This document shows, in pieces, positions 23,028-34,672 of a stretch of DNA of 64,000 nucleotides (its first letter is position 1; the number at the start of each line of letters is the position of its first letter). The notes under the pieces were generated by a model. That model worked only from the letters and a program-made list of their open reading frames with translations. It had not been told where the DNA came from and did no database searches. A program made the translations under genes and the position numbers. Source of the DNA: Cryptomeria japonica (lineage: Eukaryota; Streptophyta; Pinopsida; Cupressales; Cupressaceae); assembly GCF_030272615.1 (NCBI RefSeq), contig NC_081405.1, positions 608,394,677 to 608,458,676 on the forward strand, given 5' to 3'.

Positions 23028-23955
23028 TTGTGATTTAAATTGTCAGAGAAGATTGAGGGATATTGAGGTGAGAAAGGAATCATCACAAAAGATTTTAGTG
23101 CCATGTTAACTAATAAATAAGAAATGGGGAGTCTGAGTAAAATCATGAATGTACAAATAGACTTCTAAACTTTCCTAGATAATAATAAGCTTAAGTATTT
23201 GTAGGCAAACAATGGGACTTTCACATAGACTAATCGTAGGAAAAGTTTCACCAATATAGAAAAAATATTAGATAGGCTTTTGAGTGTGGGATACAGGGAG
23301 AATCAAATGGAATGTCATGAAGGATCAATCTTGCCTTATACAAGGTTTGATCATTATCTTGTTTAGATAATCATCAAGCAAGATGACTTGCCAACTCGAA
23401 CTCCTTTTAAATTTGAAAATATGTGGTCGAGAGACTCCAAATTGAAGGAATTGGTGATAATTTGGTGGAAGGATCTAATATTTAAAAACCACTCCAATAT
23501 GTTCCAATTTAGCAAGAAATTAAACTATGTGAAAGTCAAACTGAAGGAATGGAATAAAAAATAGTTAAAATACATATTCCAAAAAAAAGGATTTGGAAAA
23601 AGAATTGGCAACACTCAATGAAGTCATTATTGAAAAAGTTATGGGAATAGAGGAATATGAGATACAGAAGATACTGAAAGTAGAATTAAATGAATTGTTG
23701 GCAAGAGAGGAACAATATTGGAGATAGAAATCATGAGAGATTTTTCTCAAAGAGGGTGATAAGAATACCAAATATTTTTGTAAAATGGTGATAGCCATTA
23801 AACAAAGGAGAAGAGTTACTAATATCATAAGAGAAGATGGGATGATGATTCAATCCATGAAGGAAGTGGACAAAGAAGTTGTTTCTTATTTTGAGACAAT
23901 CTTAAATAGAGATATGAAAGACCATATGAGGGATGAAGATAATATTTTGTTACAA
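23028..23955 (+). pseudogene. LINE part 2: end of endonuclease and linker to RT
   Basis: This continues the LINE after element C. KDFSAML (relic of the GDFN metal-binding motif) is followed by NNGTFT-stop-TNRRKSFTNIEKIL, the region that usually reads FTWTN in plant L1 endonuclease. GSILPYTRFDHYLV then gives the conserved catalytic SDH region as FDH. From 23565 a cleaner frame encodes the linker: LEKELATLNEVIIEKVM, LKEGDKNTKYFCKM and INRRR-like VTNII with VSYFETIL, the standard segment before plant L1 RT. It is interrupted by an AT-rich insertion at 23956. Confidence 0.85.
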
Positions 23956-24900
23956 AGTTGTGTCACACTTTTATAAAGGAAATGGTCAATGTTGATTCAA
24001 CTTTTTCAATTAAATCAATAGAAAGTAAAATATATGTTTTAAGTTTTACAAATGATGTAAACTAATTAAATTTATATTCTATAGTCTATTTTATGTTTAT
24101 AATTTTAATAAAAATTTAAAAAATTATTTGAATGTAGTTTTTTATAAAGTAAACACTATATTTTAGTTGCTGATAAAATGTTGAAATTGAAGTTACACAA
24201 GCCACCACACTTTACTAAATAAATTTTACCTTTTTTTCTCTAGTTTTTTTGTGTATATTGATATCTTGAAACTTTAGTGCATGGATATATATTTTTACTA
24301 TTTTTATAAATATATATTTTTCAATAAATTTGAAAAGTTGTGTGTGCTGAAATATAACTCTTTCCAATTCCCACCACCTTTTTTCTTAATTATTTATCCA
24401 AATTAGAAAAGATTTATATCATCTTGACATAGATTATTTTCTCTATTGCATCATACTTTTTTCAAAAATTTTAAATAAATTTAATTATTTTTCCTTGACA
24501 AGATAATCAAGCTTATATTTTAGTGTTGATGACCCACTTTCAATAAAAATTAAATATAAAATATAAAAACTAATTAAAATATTAAAAGACATATATTTTG
24601 GAAAATTCACTTATAGATATATTAAAGGGTGTTTTTACATTTCAAAAAATATATTAATTATCAGAGTAGGAGTTGTTGAAACATCAAGTTTTTTTAATTT
24701 TTTTAAATATTTTTTCTTAATTAGACCCAAAGTGGTATAAAAAACACATTCAGTATACACCTCCAATTGGAAAACTTGTGGCCCATATATAAATTTTCTA
24801 TAAGGAATCTATATAGACCATATGATTGACTACAGTTAATTTTTAGATAGAATTACTTAAATTCACTTGTGCTGATAAGTTGGCTTGAAATGTGACACAA
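23956..24900. mobile_element. AT-rich insertion with terminal inverted repeats (candidate MITE-like element)
   Basis: TTGTGTCACA at 23956-23965 and TGTGACACAA at 24891-24900 form perfect 10-bp terminal inverted repeats; similarity may extend a few bases inwards with mismatches. The enclosed 0.9 kb is very AT-rich, has no ORF, and splits LINE coding sequence: LLQS before, PSIIMKEQNKEIYKN after. I could not find a clear target duplication (left flank GTTACAAAG, right flank TTTTATGC), so the superfamily is open. Confidence 0.6.
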
Positions 24901-27514
24901 TTTTATGCTTTTACCCAAGCGCCATACCATCTATCATCATGAAAGAACAAAACAAGGAGATTTATAAGAATATTTTGAAGGAAGGGTTAAAGTGGCAATA
25001 TTTCAAATGAACCCAAATAAGGCTCTTGGACTAGATGGATTCCCAACTAGTTTCTTCTAGCACTATTGGGAGATAGTGGGAGATGATATTGACAAGGTTG
25101 TTGAAGAGTCGAGAAAGAAGAAAAAAATGTTGGCGGCATTAAATCGTACATTTTTTGCACTAATCCTAAAGAAGAGGGAATTCCAAACAATGATTGAATT
25201 TAGATTGATAACTTTATGCAATATTTTCTATAAGAAAACCAATAAGATAATTGCAAACAGATTGAAGACAGTGGTAAAAACAGTCATATCTAAATAGTAG
25301 AGTGGTGGATATGTGACTTTTTGTCCAACAATTTCAATTGTGGAACATATTATCATGGCCCATGAAACTATCCGTTAAGCAAGAAAAACTAGAGAGGCAC
25401 GTATGATGTGAAAACTAAATATTCTTAAGGGATATGATTTAGTGGATAGGGGATTTTTTATTGAGGTATTGATGAAATTTGGGTTCTATGGAGAATAGAT
25501 AGAATGGGTAAACAATTGTATCTCTACTGCCAAATTTTTAATTCTTATGAATGGGTCTGCTCATGGTTTTTTTGGCATGACAAGGAGCACAAGACAAGGA
25601 GATCATTTTTATCCTTTTCTTTTCACCATCATAGCTAAAACTTAAGGTAGATACATTAACAACCTCAAGACAATAGGGAAATGGCATGGGATGAATGTGT
25701 CAACTCATATGGAAACATTGACACATCAACAATTTTCTAATTTGATTTTGATTGGCCAGTAGATGTTAAGTGAAGAATATTAAAAAAAAATTACATAGAT
25801 AACACAAAGCATTAGGACAACAAATTAATTGGAGAAAATCAAAAACCTTATTTATAAATACCCAACCTAGTTTACTAAGGATTTTAGCTAGAATCTTGAA
25901 TTTTTAATTAGCAAAATTTTCAAGAAAGTTACAAGGAACTACCTTATTCACTCACATTTATAAAAAAGAATATTGAGATAGTCTCATCAGTAGTAGTATA
26001 GATAGAATGAGAATTTACAAAGGAAAATGGTTTTCTTCTACTAGAAAACAGTTAATGATCAAGGCAATTCTATCCGCAATACCAATTTATTCAATGTCTT
26101 GCTAAATTTTTTTAATAGAAGTAGATGAGGAGATAAACAAGATCATAAGGAGATTCTTTTGGTTTGGTACGAGTGATCAAAACAAATTACGATTGGTTTC
26201 TTGGGACGTGATCTACACTCTAAAGATAGCAAGAGGAATAGGTATCAAATAATTACCAGTGATGAATTATACAATGAATGCTAAATTAGTTTGGAATACA
26301 TGGAAATGGTGATTAGAAATAGGTCAAATATTTGAGAAGAAAATACTTAGATTATGATGATCCCATGCGTATCTTGACAATAGTGGAGCCTCCGAGAGGC
26401 TCAATAGTTTGGAATTATATCTTGGAGTATAGAGACATAATCTCCAAACATGTAACTTGGGAATTAGGAAATGGAATAATAGCATCTTTTTGGAATGACT
26501 CGTGAGATAATTATGATACTCTTGTTGATGAACCTAACATGGAGAAAATAAAGAGGGAGACTTTAAAAGTTTGGGGGTCTAAGGTGAGTTATTATGGCTT
26601 GATTGTTTGTTAAGTGGCATATGCTAGTAGTAGTGGAGATTCTTGGAGGATATTAACACCCCAAGAGATCAAGAAGATAACCTATTGGCTTTATTGAAGG
26701 ATAGGGTATTTTTGCCCACCAATAAGGCGATATAGCGAGATGGTGTGGATATAAAAATGGATAATATTAAGTTAAGCTTTCTTATCAAGTCAAGGATGAA
26801 ACTATAATTAAATAAGGATAACCATGTAAATTATTATGAAATAAACATTGTCTTCCAAGGGCAGGGGTGTTTTCTTAGCTTTCCATTTAAAAGAAAATCC
26901 TTAAAGAAGATTAAATGAAGAAAATGGATACTTATGGAGTTAGGAGATGTGTTTTATGCAAGCAGGAGAATGAAACGACAAATCATTTATTACTTGGATG
27001 CTTATATGAGCATAAACATTGGAACTACTATTTATCCAAACTAAATTTTTCAGTGTCCTTTTCCACAACAACTACTTGAGTGGTTCAATATCTAGTCAAC
27101 TATACAAAAGAAAGGTTTGTTTGATAGTTTGTGGAAGATAATCCCCTCTATAGTAATATGGGAAATTTGGAAAGAACGAAATCACTGAATTTTCTGAGAG
27201 AAAAAGATTGCAAAGGAAAGTCTTTTCCAAAAGATAGAGGATCAAATATTGGAATTAGTGAATATATAAACTAAAAATAAAATAATCAAGAAGAATATGG
27301 TTACCCTTGGGATAAGGACGTGACCAAATAATTCCATGGTCTTATGAGTCCCTTTGTTAATAGGATATGGATGGTTATTAAACCTTCTCCTTTCAAGAAA
27401 AATGTAAGATGGAAAGCCCTTGAAATTAGATGGATCAAAATAAATTTTGATGGGGCGGCAAAATGTAGACTAGGCCCAAGTTGAATGATATTTGTTACTA
27501 GGGATGTGAATAGG
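24901..27514 (+). pseudogene. LINE part 3: RT, C-terminal zinc finger and RNase H start
   Basis: RT begins with NPNKALGLDGFPTSFF (usual PDGF) at about 25010, followed by FRLITLCNIFYKKTNKIIANRL, IIMAHETIR, GYDLVDRGFFIEVL and GSAHGFFGMTRSTRQGD. The catalytic FADD region reads QQFSNLILIG, so the Asp pair is gone. Near 26930-27010 there is a C-terminal zf-RVT segment, CVLCKQENETTNHLLLGC. The remnant ends in an RNase H domain, WIKINFDGAAKCRLGPS (about 27430-27482) and FVTRDVNRNDI. Plant L1 elements with a C-terminal RNase H are known. The domain is cut near 27514, where element E sequence starts with no polyA tail. Confidence 0.88.
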
Positions 27515-28336
27515 AATGATATAAAGATCTCTTTTTTTGATTATGTGATTTGTAATCCGAAAAAGAATTTCATCTCTCCAATCATAGGCATTTTGAATTC
27601 ATTTTTCATTTCATTAGCAAACTCTTTGCACAAACTACCATTCCCTCCAAAAATAATATCATCAACAAAAACTTCAATGATCAGAATGTTATCATGATAA
27701 ATTTTGAAGTACAAATTACTATTAGCAGTTCCTTTGTTAAATCCTAGCTTTAAAAAATACTTATCTAATCTAGCATACCATGCTCTTGGGAATTTCTTCA
27801 AACCATATAATGCTTTCTTGATCTAGAAAACCATATCTCCTTGATCATTCAATTGAAATCCATCTGGTTTCTCTGTGTACACCTCCTCTTCCAATTCACC
27901 ATTTAGGAATGTTGACTTGATATCCATTTGATCGACTTTGAAATATTTGAAAGAATCATAAGCCAGAAACAATCTAACAACTTCAATTCTTGCCACCAGA
28001 GAAAAAGTTCCTTCAAAATCAATTCCTTCCATTTGACAATATCCTTTGCAAACAAGTCTTGCTTTGTTTCAAAAAAATCCACCTTGCTCATTCAATTTGT
28101 TCCGGAAGACCCATTTGGTTCCAATTAAATTTTTTTTCTTAGGTATGAGAAAAAGAATCCATGTATTGTTCTTTTCATTCTGCATTAATTCTTCTTTCAT
28201 TGCTTTTGCCCAATTCTCATCTTTACATGCTTCATTCACATCCTTAGGTTCAATCATTGAAATAAAAAATACTCAACTTGATCTTCAAAACTTCTTCTTC
28301 TTATTTGAACAAATTTATTTATCTCCTATAATATGA
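27515..28336 (-). pseudogene. RT: Element E reverse transcriptase, truncated
   Basis: Copia RT motifs on the minus strand: NEACKDENWAKAMKEELMQ, NTWIL, LIGTKWVFRNKLNEQG, KARLVCKGY, VDQMDIKSTFLNGELEEEVY, KKALYGLKKFPRAWYARLD and the catalytic FVDDIIFGG, in which both aspartates are intact. It then reads FFFGLQIT and KEIFIS before the junction. At least two frame changes and several stops occur (near 27825, 28060). Confidence 0.92.
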
Positions 28337-28518
28337 TTTTCAAAACAATTCAATCTTACATACCTCGGAGTTTTAGGATTTTCTTGGATTTCAGACTCTT
28401 GAGTTCTATCTTCAACATTTGCAACACTAGTTCCTTCTCCTTGAGTTATTAGATTCACCAGAATGGTCTGAACTTGATTTTGGATTGGAGGTTGCTTCCC
28501 TTTGTTTGCACTGTTACT

Positions 28519-29320
28519 CTAATCATCTGAATCATATCCGCAAAATCTATACTGTCTTTCATTTCTTTCATCAACCCTGATGTTTGTACTCTCAACTATC
28601 TTTCTCAATATCATTATAACATCGATAGGCCTTTCTTTTAGTAGAATAACCAAGAAATATTCCTTCATCACATCTAGCATAAAAATTCCCTTTATCTTCA
28701 TCCCTCTTGATATAACATTTACTTCCAAAAAATTATGAAATATTTAACAGTGGGAGCATGACCAAACCATAATTCATAAGGAGTCTTACCGGTATCACTT
28801 TTCATATGCACCTAGTTAAGAGTGTAAATAGCAGTACTCATAGATTCTCTCCAATAAACATGCAGAACATTTCCTTGCAACATCATTGTCCTAGAATCTT
28901 CTTGAATGGTTTTGATCTTGCTTTCCACAACTCTATTTTGCTGAGGGGTTCTAGGAGCAGACAACTATATTCGTATTCCATGTTCTTCACAAAATGCATC
29001 GAACTCACCAGAAGTGATTTCACCACCTCTATCAGATCTTAGACACTTTAGCTTCAAACTTGTTCTTGTCTCAACCATAGCCTTGAAAATCTTGAATTTA
29101 TCTAGAACTTCAAACTTCTCCCTTAAGAAAGTAACCCACATCACCCTTGAATAGCCATCAATCAACAACATGAAATATATGTCTCCTTGCAAGCTTCTAA
29201 CTATAGAAGTTCCACACAAATTAGTATGCACAAGATCCAATAATCTATTTGAGAAATACGTCATACTCTTGAAATAAATTCTGGTTTGTTTTCCTAACTA
29301 ACATTCTTTACACATAGGAT
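28519..29320 (-). pseudogene. INT: Element E integrase
   Basis: The best frame, 28965-29264, reads YFMLLIDGYSRVMWVTFLRE with the first catalytic Asp, then LKCLRSDRGGEITSGEF with the second, and HGIRI. After a stop and shift, SAPRTPQQN and VVES carry the Glu region. The downstream part (28519-28760) shows LWFGHAPTVKYF and EGIFLGYS-like remnants in broken frames. All three catalytic acids are still visible, unlike in element B. Confidence 0.9.
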
Positions 29321-29945
29321 TAGTAGGTTTCATCAACTTAGGAAGAACTCTCACAGCCTGAGTAGAATTTATCTTAACAATGTTATCAAAATTCACATGA
29401 AATATCCTTCTATGCCACAACCAACTTTCATCAACTTGAGCAATCAAACATCTTTTAATGACATTATTTAAGTGAAAGATGTTACCTTTAGTCTTTGTAC
29501 CTAATGCAATCTCAATTCTGGAGCTACACAATATTCTACATTTGCCATTATTGAATTGAAGATCATATCCCTTTTCAACCATATCTCCAACACTCAAAAG
29601 ATTATGCTTTAGACATTCTACATACAAGACATCATCAGTATTGTTCTTACCATCAAGAGAAATAGAACCTCTACCATGTATTATACCAGCTTTGTCATCA
29701 CCAAACTTCACAACTCCACCTTTATAATTTTCCAAACTCACAAACTTACTCTTATCACTTGTCATATGATGAGAGCATCTGTTGTCAATCACCCATTCAT
29801 ATTTTTCTTCAACTTGTGCAGGCAAAGACATTTCAACATTCATGCAGCTCATAGAATCACTAGGCATTGGATCATCTTCCTTGATAGCAATAAACACCCA
29901 TTCATTATCACTTGTATTCCCCTTATCAGATTCACCATTTGACAC
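29298..29945 (-). pseudogene. pro: Element E protease and gag-pre-integrase domain
   Basis: A 215-codon open frame. The protease region reads WVIDNRCSHHMTSDKSKF, where copia usually has DSGC, so the active-site DSG is altered to DNR. LLSVGDMVEKGYDLQF and SWLWHRRIFHVNF (the His finger, with Cys-to-Phe) follow, ending NPMCKEC. It overlaps the gag fragment in another frame by about 100 bp. Confidence 0.9.
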
Positions 29946-30872
29946 ACTTTCATCAGCAGCATAATTATGGACCTGTTCTTAAATTTAGGCTTGTAATGTT
30001 TTCTAGGAACTCTTTCCGAACACCTTGAGGCAAAATGACCTATCTTATTACAAGAGAAACATTTAAGAGGCAAGTTTCCTTCATACTTACTAGCTCATTT
30101 GGGTAATATTTTAGCAATAAGCACTTCAAGTTCCTCAAGCTCCTTCTCTTCTTCTTCAATTTCCTTCATATCCTTCTCATATCTGGATATCGTCCTTGAA
30201 GAAATTTCTCACAGATCATATCTCTACTTATCCTTTCTAGCAACATAAGCTTTGAATGCATATTATACCTTTAGAAAATAATCACCAAACTCACTCAACT
30301 CAAAGGATGAAAGCATACCAATCAACATGTCTCTAGTTACATCAGTCATAGTCCAGATCTCCTCAATAGAAATAACTTTGTGTTTGTAGGATGCAGGTAG
30401 AGATCTGAGGACTTTAGCAACAATATCTGATTCTTCCAACTTTCCACCGACATCTGATATTGCACACAAATTCATTCACCTTCTGCATAAAAGAAGTGAT
30501 GTTATCATCTTTGCTCATCCTTAACATCTCATACTTTCCTTTTAGGCTCTAAAACTTAGCAATCTTCACATAGTTGTCTCCTTCATACAAAGTTTCTAAC
30601 TTCTTCTAAATCTCATGAGAAGTCTATAATTCCATAACATTTGTCATCTCAAAATCGGTTATAGAACTCAACAATGCTTCCTTAACCCTAATATTGCATT
30701 CAACTTCCTTTATCTTGTCCGGAGTTGAATGATCATTTGCAAAAATGGTATAGTTATTATTGGTAATAGTCTAGTAGGATTCGTCAATGCATCTCATATG
30801 ACACTCGATGTGATTCTTCCAAAGAGAGTAGTTAGCACCATCAAATCACGAACCGTCCTTCTTGTAAGTCAT
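29849..30872 (-). pseudogene. gag: Element E gag (copia UBN2 type)
   Basis: From the right: FDGANYSLWKNHIECHMR, the standard copia gag entry motif near 30845, then DKIKEVECN, KKLETLYEGDN, and a well-kept segment 30263-30475 (SDIVAKVLRSLPASYKHKV). One intact zinc knuckle, CFSCNKIGHFASRC, lies at about 30020-30061. Frames change at least three times. It starts about 45 bp after the primer site. Confidence 0.88.
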
Positions 30873-30917
30873 CATCCTCAATCACCTCAAGCAGTTAAGC
30901 TTCTTTAGAGGAACCTT

Positions 30918-30928
30918 CTCTGATACCA
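30918..30928 (-). other. Primer-binding site of element E
   Basis: On the minus strand this reads TGGTATCAGAG, an exact match to the initiator-Met core, two bases from the LTR end at 30931. Confidence 0.93.
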
Positions 30929-30930
30929 AT

Positions 30931-31763
30931 TGATAAAAATAGGGTAGACAACTAAGAGGGGGAGTGAATTAGTTGTCACAAAAATTCAAACTACTTAAAC
31001 TTATTTTCAGATCTGATAATTAAGCATGAAAACATACATCAACAACACATCAAGAACACACATAACACCAAGATTTCTGACGTGGAAAACCCGCTCAAGG
31101 GAAAAACCATGGTGGGAATACACCCACAATAAGAATATACCCTATTAGAAGTATAGAAGTATTACAATGGGGAATGCACATGTATTTAGACACACTTCCT
31201 AGAGCTCACTGCTCAAAAACAAGAAGGGATACAACCCAGAGATGGCTCACTGCCTTACAAATGGATTCAGATCACATTCGAAAGTCATGAACTGAAATAT
31301 AGCATCTCCTTAAAGCTTGGTTATAGTTTCGGTTAAGCACATGAAAACTTTTTCTACTTTTTCACACTTCTTCTCTTCATTTGAAATATCAATACATTAT
31401 CCACACACTTGAAATATGCCTCAAACAATATTATTATATTTATTTATATATGACATCAATCTATCTCTCTAAGGTCGCCTCAACACACACCACTTAATGA
31501 CAAAAATATAACTACACACGATACAATATCACATCCATACCAAGCAATCTCGGTCAAGACATAGCATGGACCCAAATCAATCACCTCAAACATGCTACAC
31601 CTCCAAATATTTCACATCGAACATCCACAACTCGCTACAAGCATCCGATCGGCCAAGAACACCAACATACCGAAGAAAATAATCAATTACGAGCTCAAGA
31701 ATCAATGCGGGCCACCAACATAAAAGGAACATGATCCAGAAATATCCACAAGCATCATGAATT
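30931..31763 (-). repeat. Element E 5' LTR, part 1
   Basis: Begins TGATAAAAATAG in plus orientation beside the primer site. It contains the GGGAAAAACCATGG and GAGCTCACTGC blocks seen in related LTRs. It is cut by element D at 31763 and resumes at 39406. Confidence 0.85.
31759..31763. repeat. Target-site duplication of element D, left copy
   Basis: GAATT, identical to 39401-39405 on the other side of element D. Confidence 0.92.
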
Positions 31764-32894
31764 TTTTGGCATTTTTGATGTTTATGTTGTGATTGTCATT
31801 GATGGACACACACTTGCATTGAGATCCTCTTTATATGTATGAGTTAGAGCACAACCAGTATTTGTTCCAACCGGTATGTTGTATTATAGTCTTTAGACTA
31901 TTGATGTTTTGCAGAATGTGTTTCCTGGTTTGAAGCGGCATGTCGATGCCAAGCGGTTCATGGATACCAAGCGGTATGAGGGATTAAAGTGGCATAACAC
32001 ATTGTTACCAGTCTTCATTTTTGACAAACCGGCAACCGGTATTTTGTATGAACCGGTAATACTCTGTGATGAGTTACCAACCAGCATTCTATGATGAGTT
32101 ACCATCCACTGATCATTTGATGGTGCCGACTCTCTGGTGGTGCTTTTTGCGTTGTGTTACCATATATGTCCAAATGCATTGAACCTAGGAAATTGTATTG
32201 TAATCCTATTGGACCAACATGAAATCAGATTCCTTTATAAGGACATCATGTCTAGGGTTCTAAGGTTGTTGTTGAGGTTGATGTTGTTACTAAGGTTCAA
32301 GGTAGCTAAAGAGTTAGAGAGAGTATGAATGTGTAGAAGATTGAAGTAATGCTGTAATGCATTAAGATTGAGATATCAAGGATCTAACCAAGCAATTTGT
32401 GCTATTTGCTAGATCACTCACTTGTTGATTACTCACATCTTCGACAAGTCTGTAGCCCTTAACCAGGTAGGCCCAAAAGCCTCTTGTAAATCCTCTAACA
32501 AGGTGGTTCACATCTGTGGATCTAAAATCCTCTAGCAAGGTAGTCTTTAATTGGACTTATCTCCTAACAGAGATTTTGATTCCTAATAGGATCTGTTTTG
32601 GTAAAGAACATTGTAAGACCTTAACCGGTCTGGTTTCTACTCTGCAGATAGTTACTTGTGAGTGCCATCTCACCATGGTTTTTCCCATTTGGATTTCCAC
32701 ATCAAAATCTCTTATGTTATGGTGTTTGTTCTTCTGTGGATGAATGCATCATTAGCTATTTGGTTTGCATGTTTTTCTAACTGGTTTGTCTGCTAAATTG
32801 TTTTACCGATTTATTGTTAGTCTTGCAAAGTGTTTAAGTGCAAAGATTTTTGGCATACTAATTCACCCCCCCCCCCACCTCTTAGTATTCATCA
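31764..32894 (+). repeat. Element D 5' LTR
   Basis: A 1131-bp direct repeat of 38263-39400. The first two bases read TT where the right copy has TG, and it ends TATTCATCA. It has a run of ten C near its end (about 32868), longer than in the right copy. A candidate TATA (TTTATAAG) is at 32234-32241. Confidence 0.93.
32234..32241 (+). promoter_or_regulatory. Candidate TATA box of element D LTR
   Basis: TTTATAAG, conserved in the right LTR at 38733-38740. Position and conservation in both LTRs are the only evidence. Confidence 0.45.
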
Positions 32895-32896
32895 AT

Positions 32897-32908
32897 TGGT
32901 ATCAGAGC
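32897..32908 (+). other. Primer-binding site of element D
   Basis: TGGTATCAGAGC, perfect initiator-Met match, two bases after the LTR end. Confidence 0.95.
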
Positions 32909-32944
32909 CTACCTTTCTATAAGTTTAACCACTTGGAAAGAGAT

Positions 32945-34221
32945 ATGGGGGAATACACATTGAGGGAACTTACTCATCGGCTCACTCAATCTGAGCAAGC
33001 CTATGATGAACATATGGCTAAATATAAGGTCTCTCAGGCAAAAGGAGAGAACATGTTGAAAAGCTGATGGAGCTATCTGAAAATAGTTCTTCAGCTGAAG
33101 CAGACATAGAAGCCCTAATTGCAGAAGTAAATAAGTTGAATGAATCAAACTACAACCTGAGAAAGGAGTTGGAAGGATTGACTATCCGGATGTGTCAAGA
33201 GCTTGAGAACTAGAGAAAAGTTGAAGACCTAGTGAAAGAAAGAGATCATGAGATCTCCAAGCTAAAACAAGAGATGAGTGCCCTAAATGCTCAACTCCAT
33301 GCAAGCAAGGTGGAAAAGGAAGACATGCAAGGAGAACTGAATGCTGCCATCTCTGAGAATAAAAACTTGTTGGAAACAAATGCTGCTATTTCTAAAGAAC
33401 TTTCTAAGTCAAAGGAAATACTTGCTAAGTTCAACAAGAGTACTTTCAAGCTAGAGAAAAAGCTTGAATCTGCCAAACCGGTCAAGAATACCAATGGACT
33501 TGATTATTCTAGTAATGAGGAAGGTGAGACCTCTGGTACAAATGCTGGAACATCAAAGAAACAACTAGCATCAAAGGATAAAGGTAAGCAAAAGTTTAAA
33601 TCTGTTTGTTTCAACTATCTTAAAGAAGGACATACTGCAAATGTGTGTAGGAGTAAGGCTTACAACAATTTTCCTTATTTCCTAAATGATAAGCCTAGAT
33701 CCTATAGATTTGATGGTAACTGTTATGCATGCAACAAGTATGGGCATAGAGCATCTGAATGTAGGTCTATTATGAATAACACTGGAAGATATCCTCAGAG
33801 GACCCAAGGAGCTGGTCCTGAATCTTTTGTGAACTGGAATCACAACCGGTTTAATGTCTTCAATCATCAGCCAAGAAGCGGTGGCTATCAAGCGGCAACT
33901 AGATGGAGAGCAAACTGTTGGATTTGTCATGATCATGGTCACACTGCTGCAACATGCAGAAGGAAGAATGGAAACATGAACAATGGACCTTGGAGAGCAC
34001 CTGGATTGTTTTGCTATCATTGCAACAAACCGGGTCACATTGCGAGATTCTGTAGATCAAGAAAGAACATATCTAATGATATACCAGTCACTCCGAAAGG
34101 AAATATTGATGTTCAAATAGTTCAAGTAGATATGAACAAAACTTGGAAGAAGAAACCAGTGGTGTTACAAGAGGAACTAGTTTCTACACCTAGTGTGGAA
34201 ATATCAGAACCGGCAAACTAA
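32945..34221 (+). pseudogene. gag: Element D ORF1: gag-like, coiled coil plus four zinc knuckles
   Basis: An ATG at 32945 (MGEYTLRELTHRLTQSE) starts a protein of about 425 codons with one frame change near 33055 and one nonsense codon near 33211; the rest (33232-34221) is open. Roughly the first 190 residues are heptad-rich coiled coil (EISKLKQEMSALNAQL, NAAISKELSKSKEIL). Four knuckles follow: CFNYLKEGHTANVC (second Cys is Tyr), CYACNKYGHRASEC, CWICHDHGHTAATC and CYHCNKPGHIARFC, spaced about 40-60 residues apart. There is no UBN2 domain as in normal copia gag. Inferred role: RNA-binding and particle protein. It is close to intact, implying relatively recent activity. Confidence 0.88.
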
Positions 34222-34672
34222 GCCTGAGAAAAGCTTAGGCAGAGCAAATAGCGAAATGTCTCGAACCCCCAGTTAACAACGGTAAAAGACCTTAACTGTT
34301 GTGTGATACCTGTCATTTGGCAGAAGACTAGAAATGGTAAAAAGGAAAATTAGGGTTTACGCCCTAATAGAGGAGCATTAATGGCGGTAGGTGAGAGATA
34401 TGTTTAGAAGCATTTTGCAAATCATTTCTCCCTATCATTTTTCAAGCAAAGAACAGTTTTACAAAGAGCAGAGCGATGAAAAGGCAATTTGAGCTGAGAT
34501 CTTGAGAAATTGAGAAACCGTGAAGGAGATTCAAATTCAAACAGCAAATGATCAAGAGGAGAACACAATGTGGTGATTCTACAACCGACGGAGTGTGGAG
34601 TGAAGGAGAAGCGGAAAGCCCTAAATTCACGTGTTTTAAAAGGTATTTCTCGAAGCTCTTAAAATTTCTATC

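Larger units (their letters stand above)
27515..31763 (-). mobile_element. Element E: Ty1/copia retrotransposon, 3'-truncated (part left of element D)
   Basis: Minus-strand order from right to left: LTR (30931-31763, continued at 39406-39858), perfect primer site, gag, protease, integrase, RT. Coding ends inside RT at KEIFIS near 27515, where LINE sequence begins, so the RNase H, polypurine tract and 3' LTR are missing. The frames are better preserved than in element B. Element D (31764-39400) splits the 5' LTR. Confidence 0.9.

Noticed and set aside
23028-27514. Treating the LINE as a separate element inserted between C and E
   Set aside because: The GAGAG duplication and matching endonuclease halves show that C was inserted into the LINE.
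31893-32105. Minus-strand ORF repeated at 38392-38628, possible conserved small protein
   Set aside because: It lies within both LTRs of element D; conservation comes from the LTR duplication, with no domain or expression signal.
32516-33067. Plus-strand ORFs in the element D 5' LTR
   Set aside because: LTR sequence; they repeat at 39015-39391 in the 3' LTR. Only the ATG at 32945, beyond the primer site, belongs to gag.
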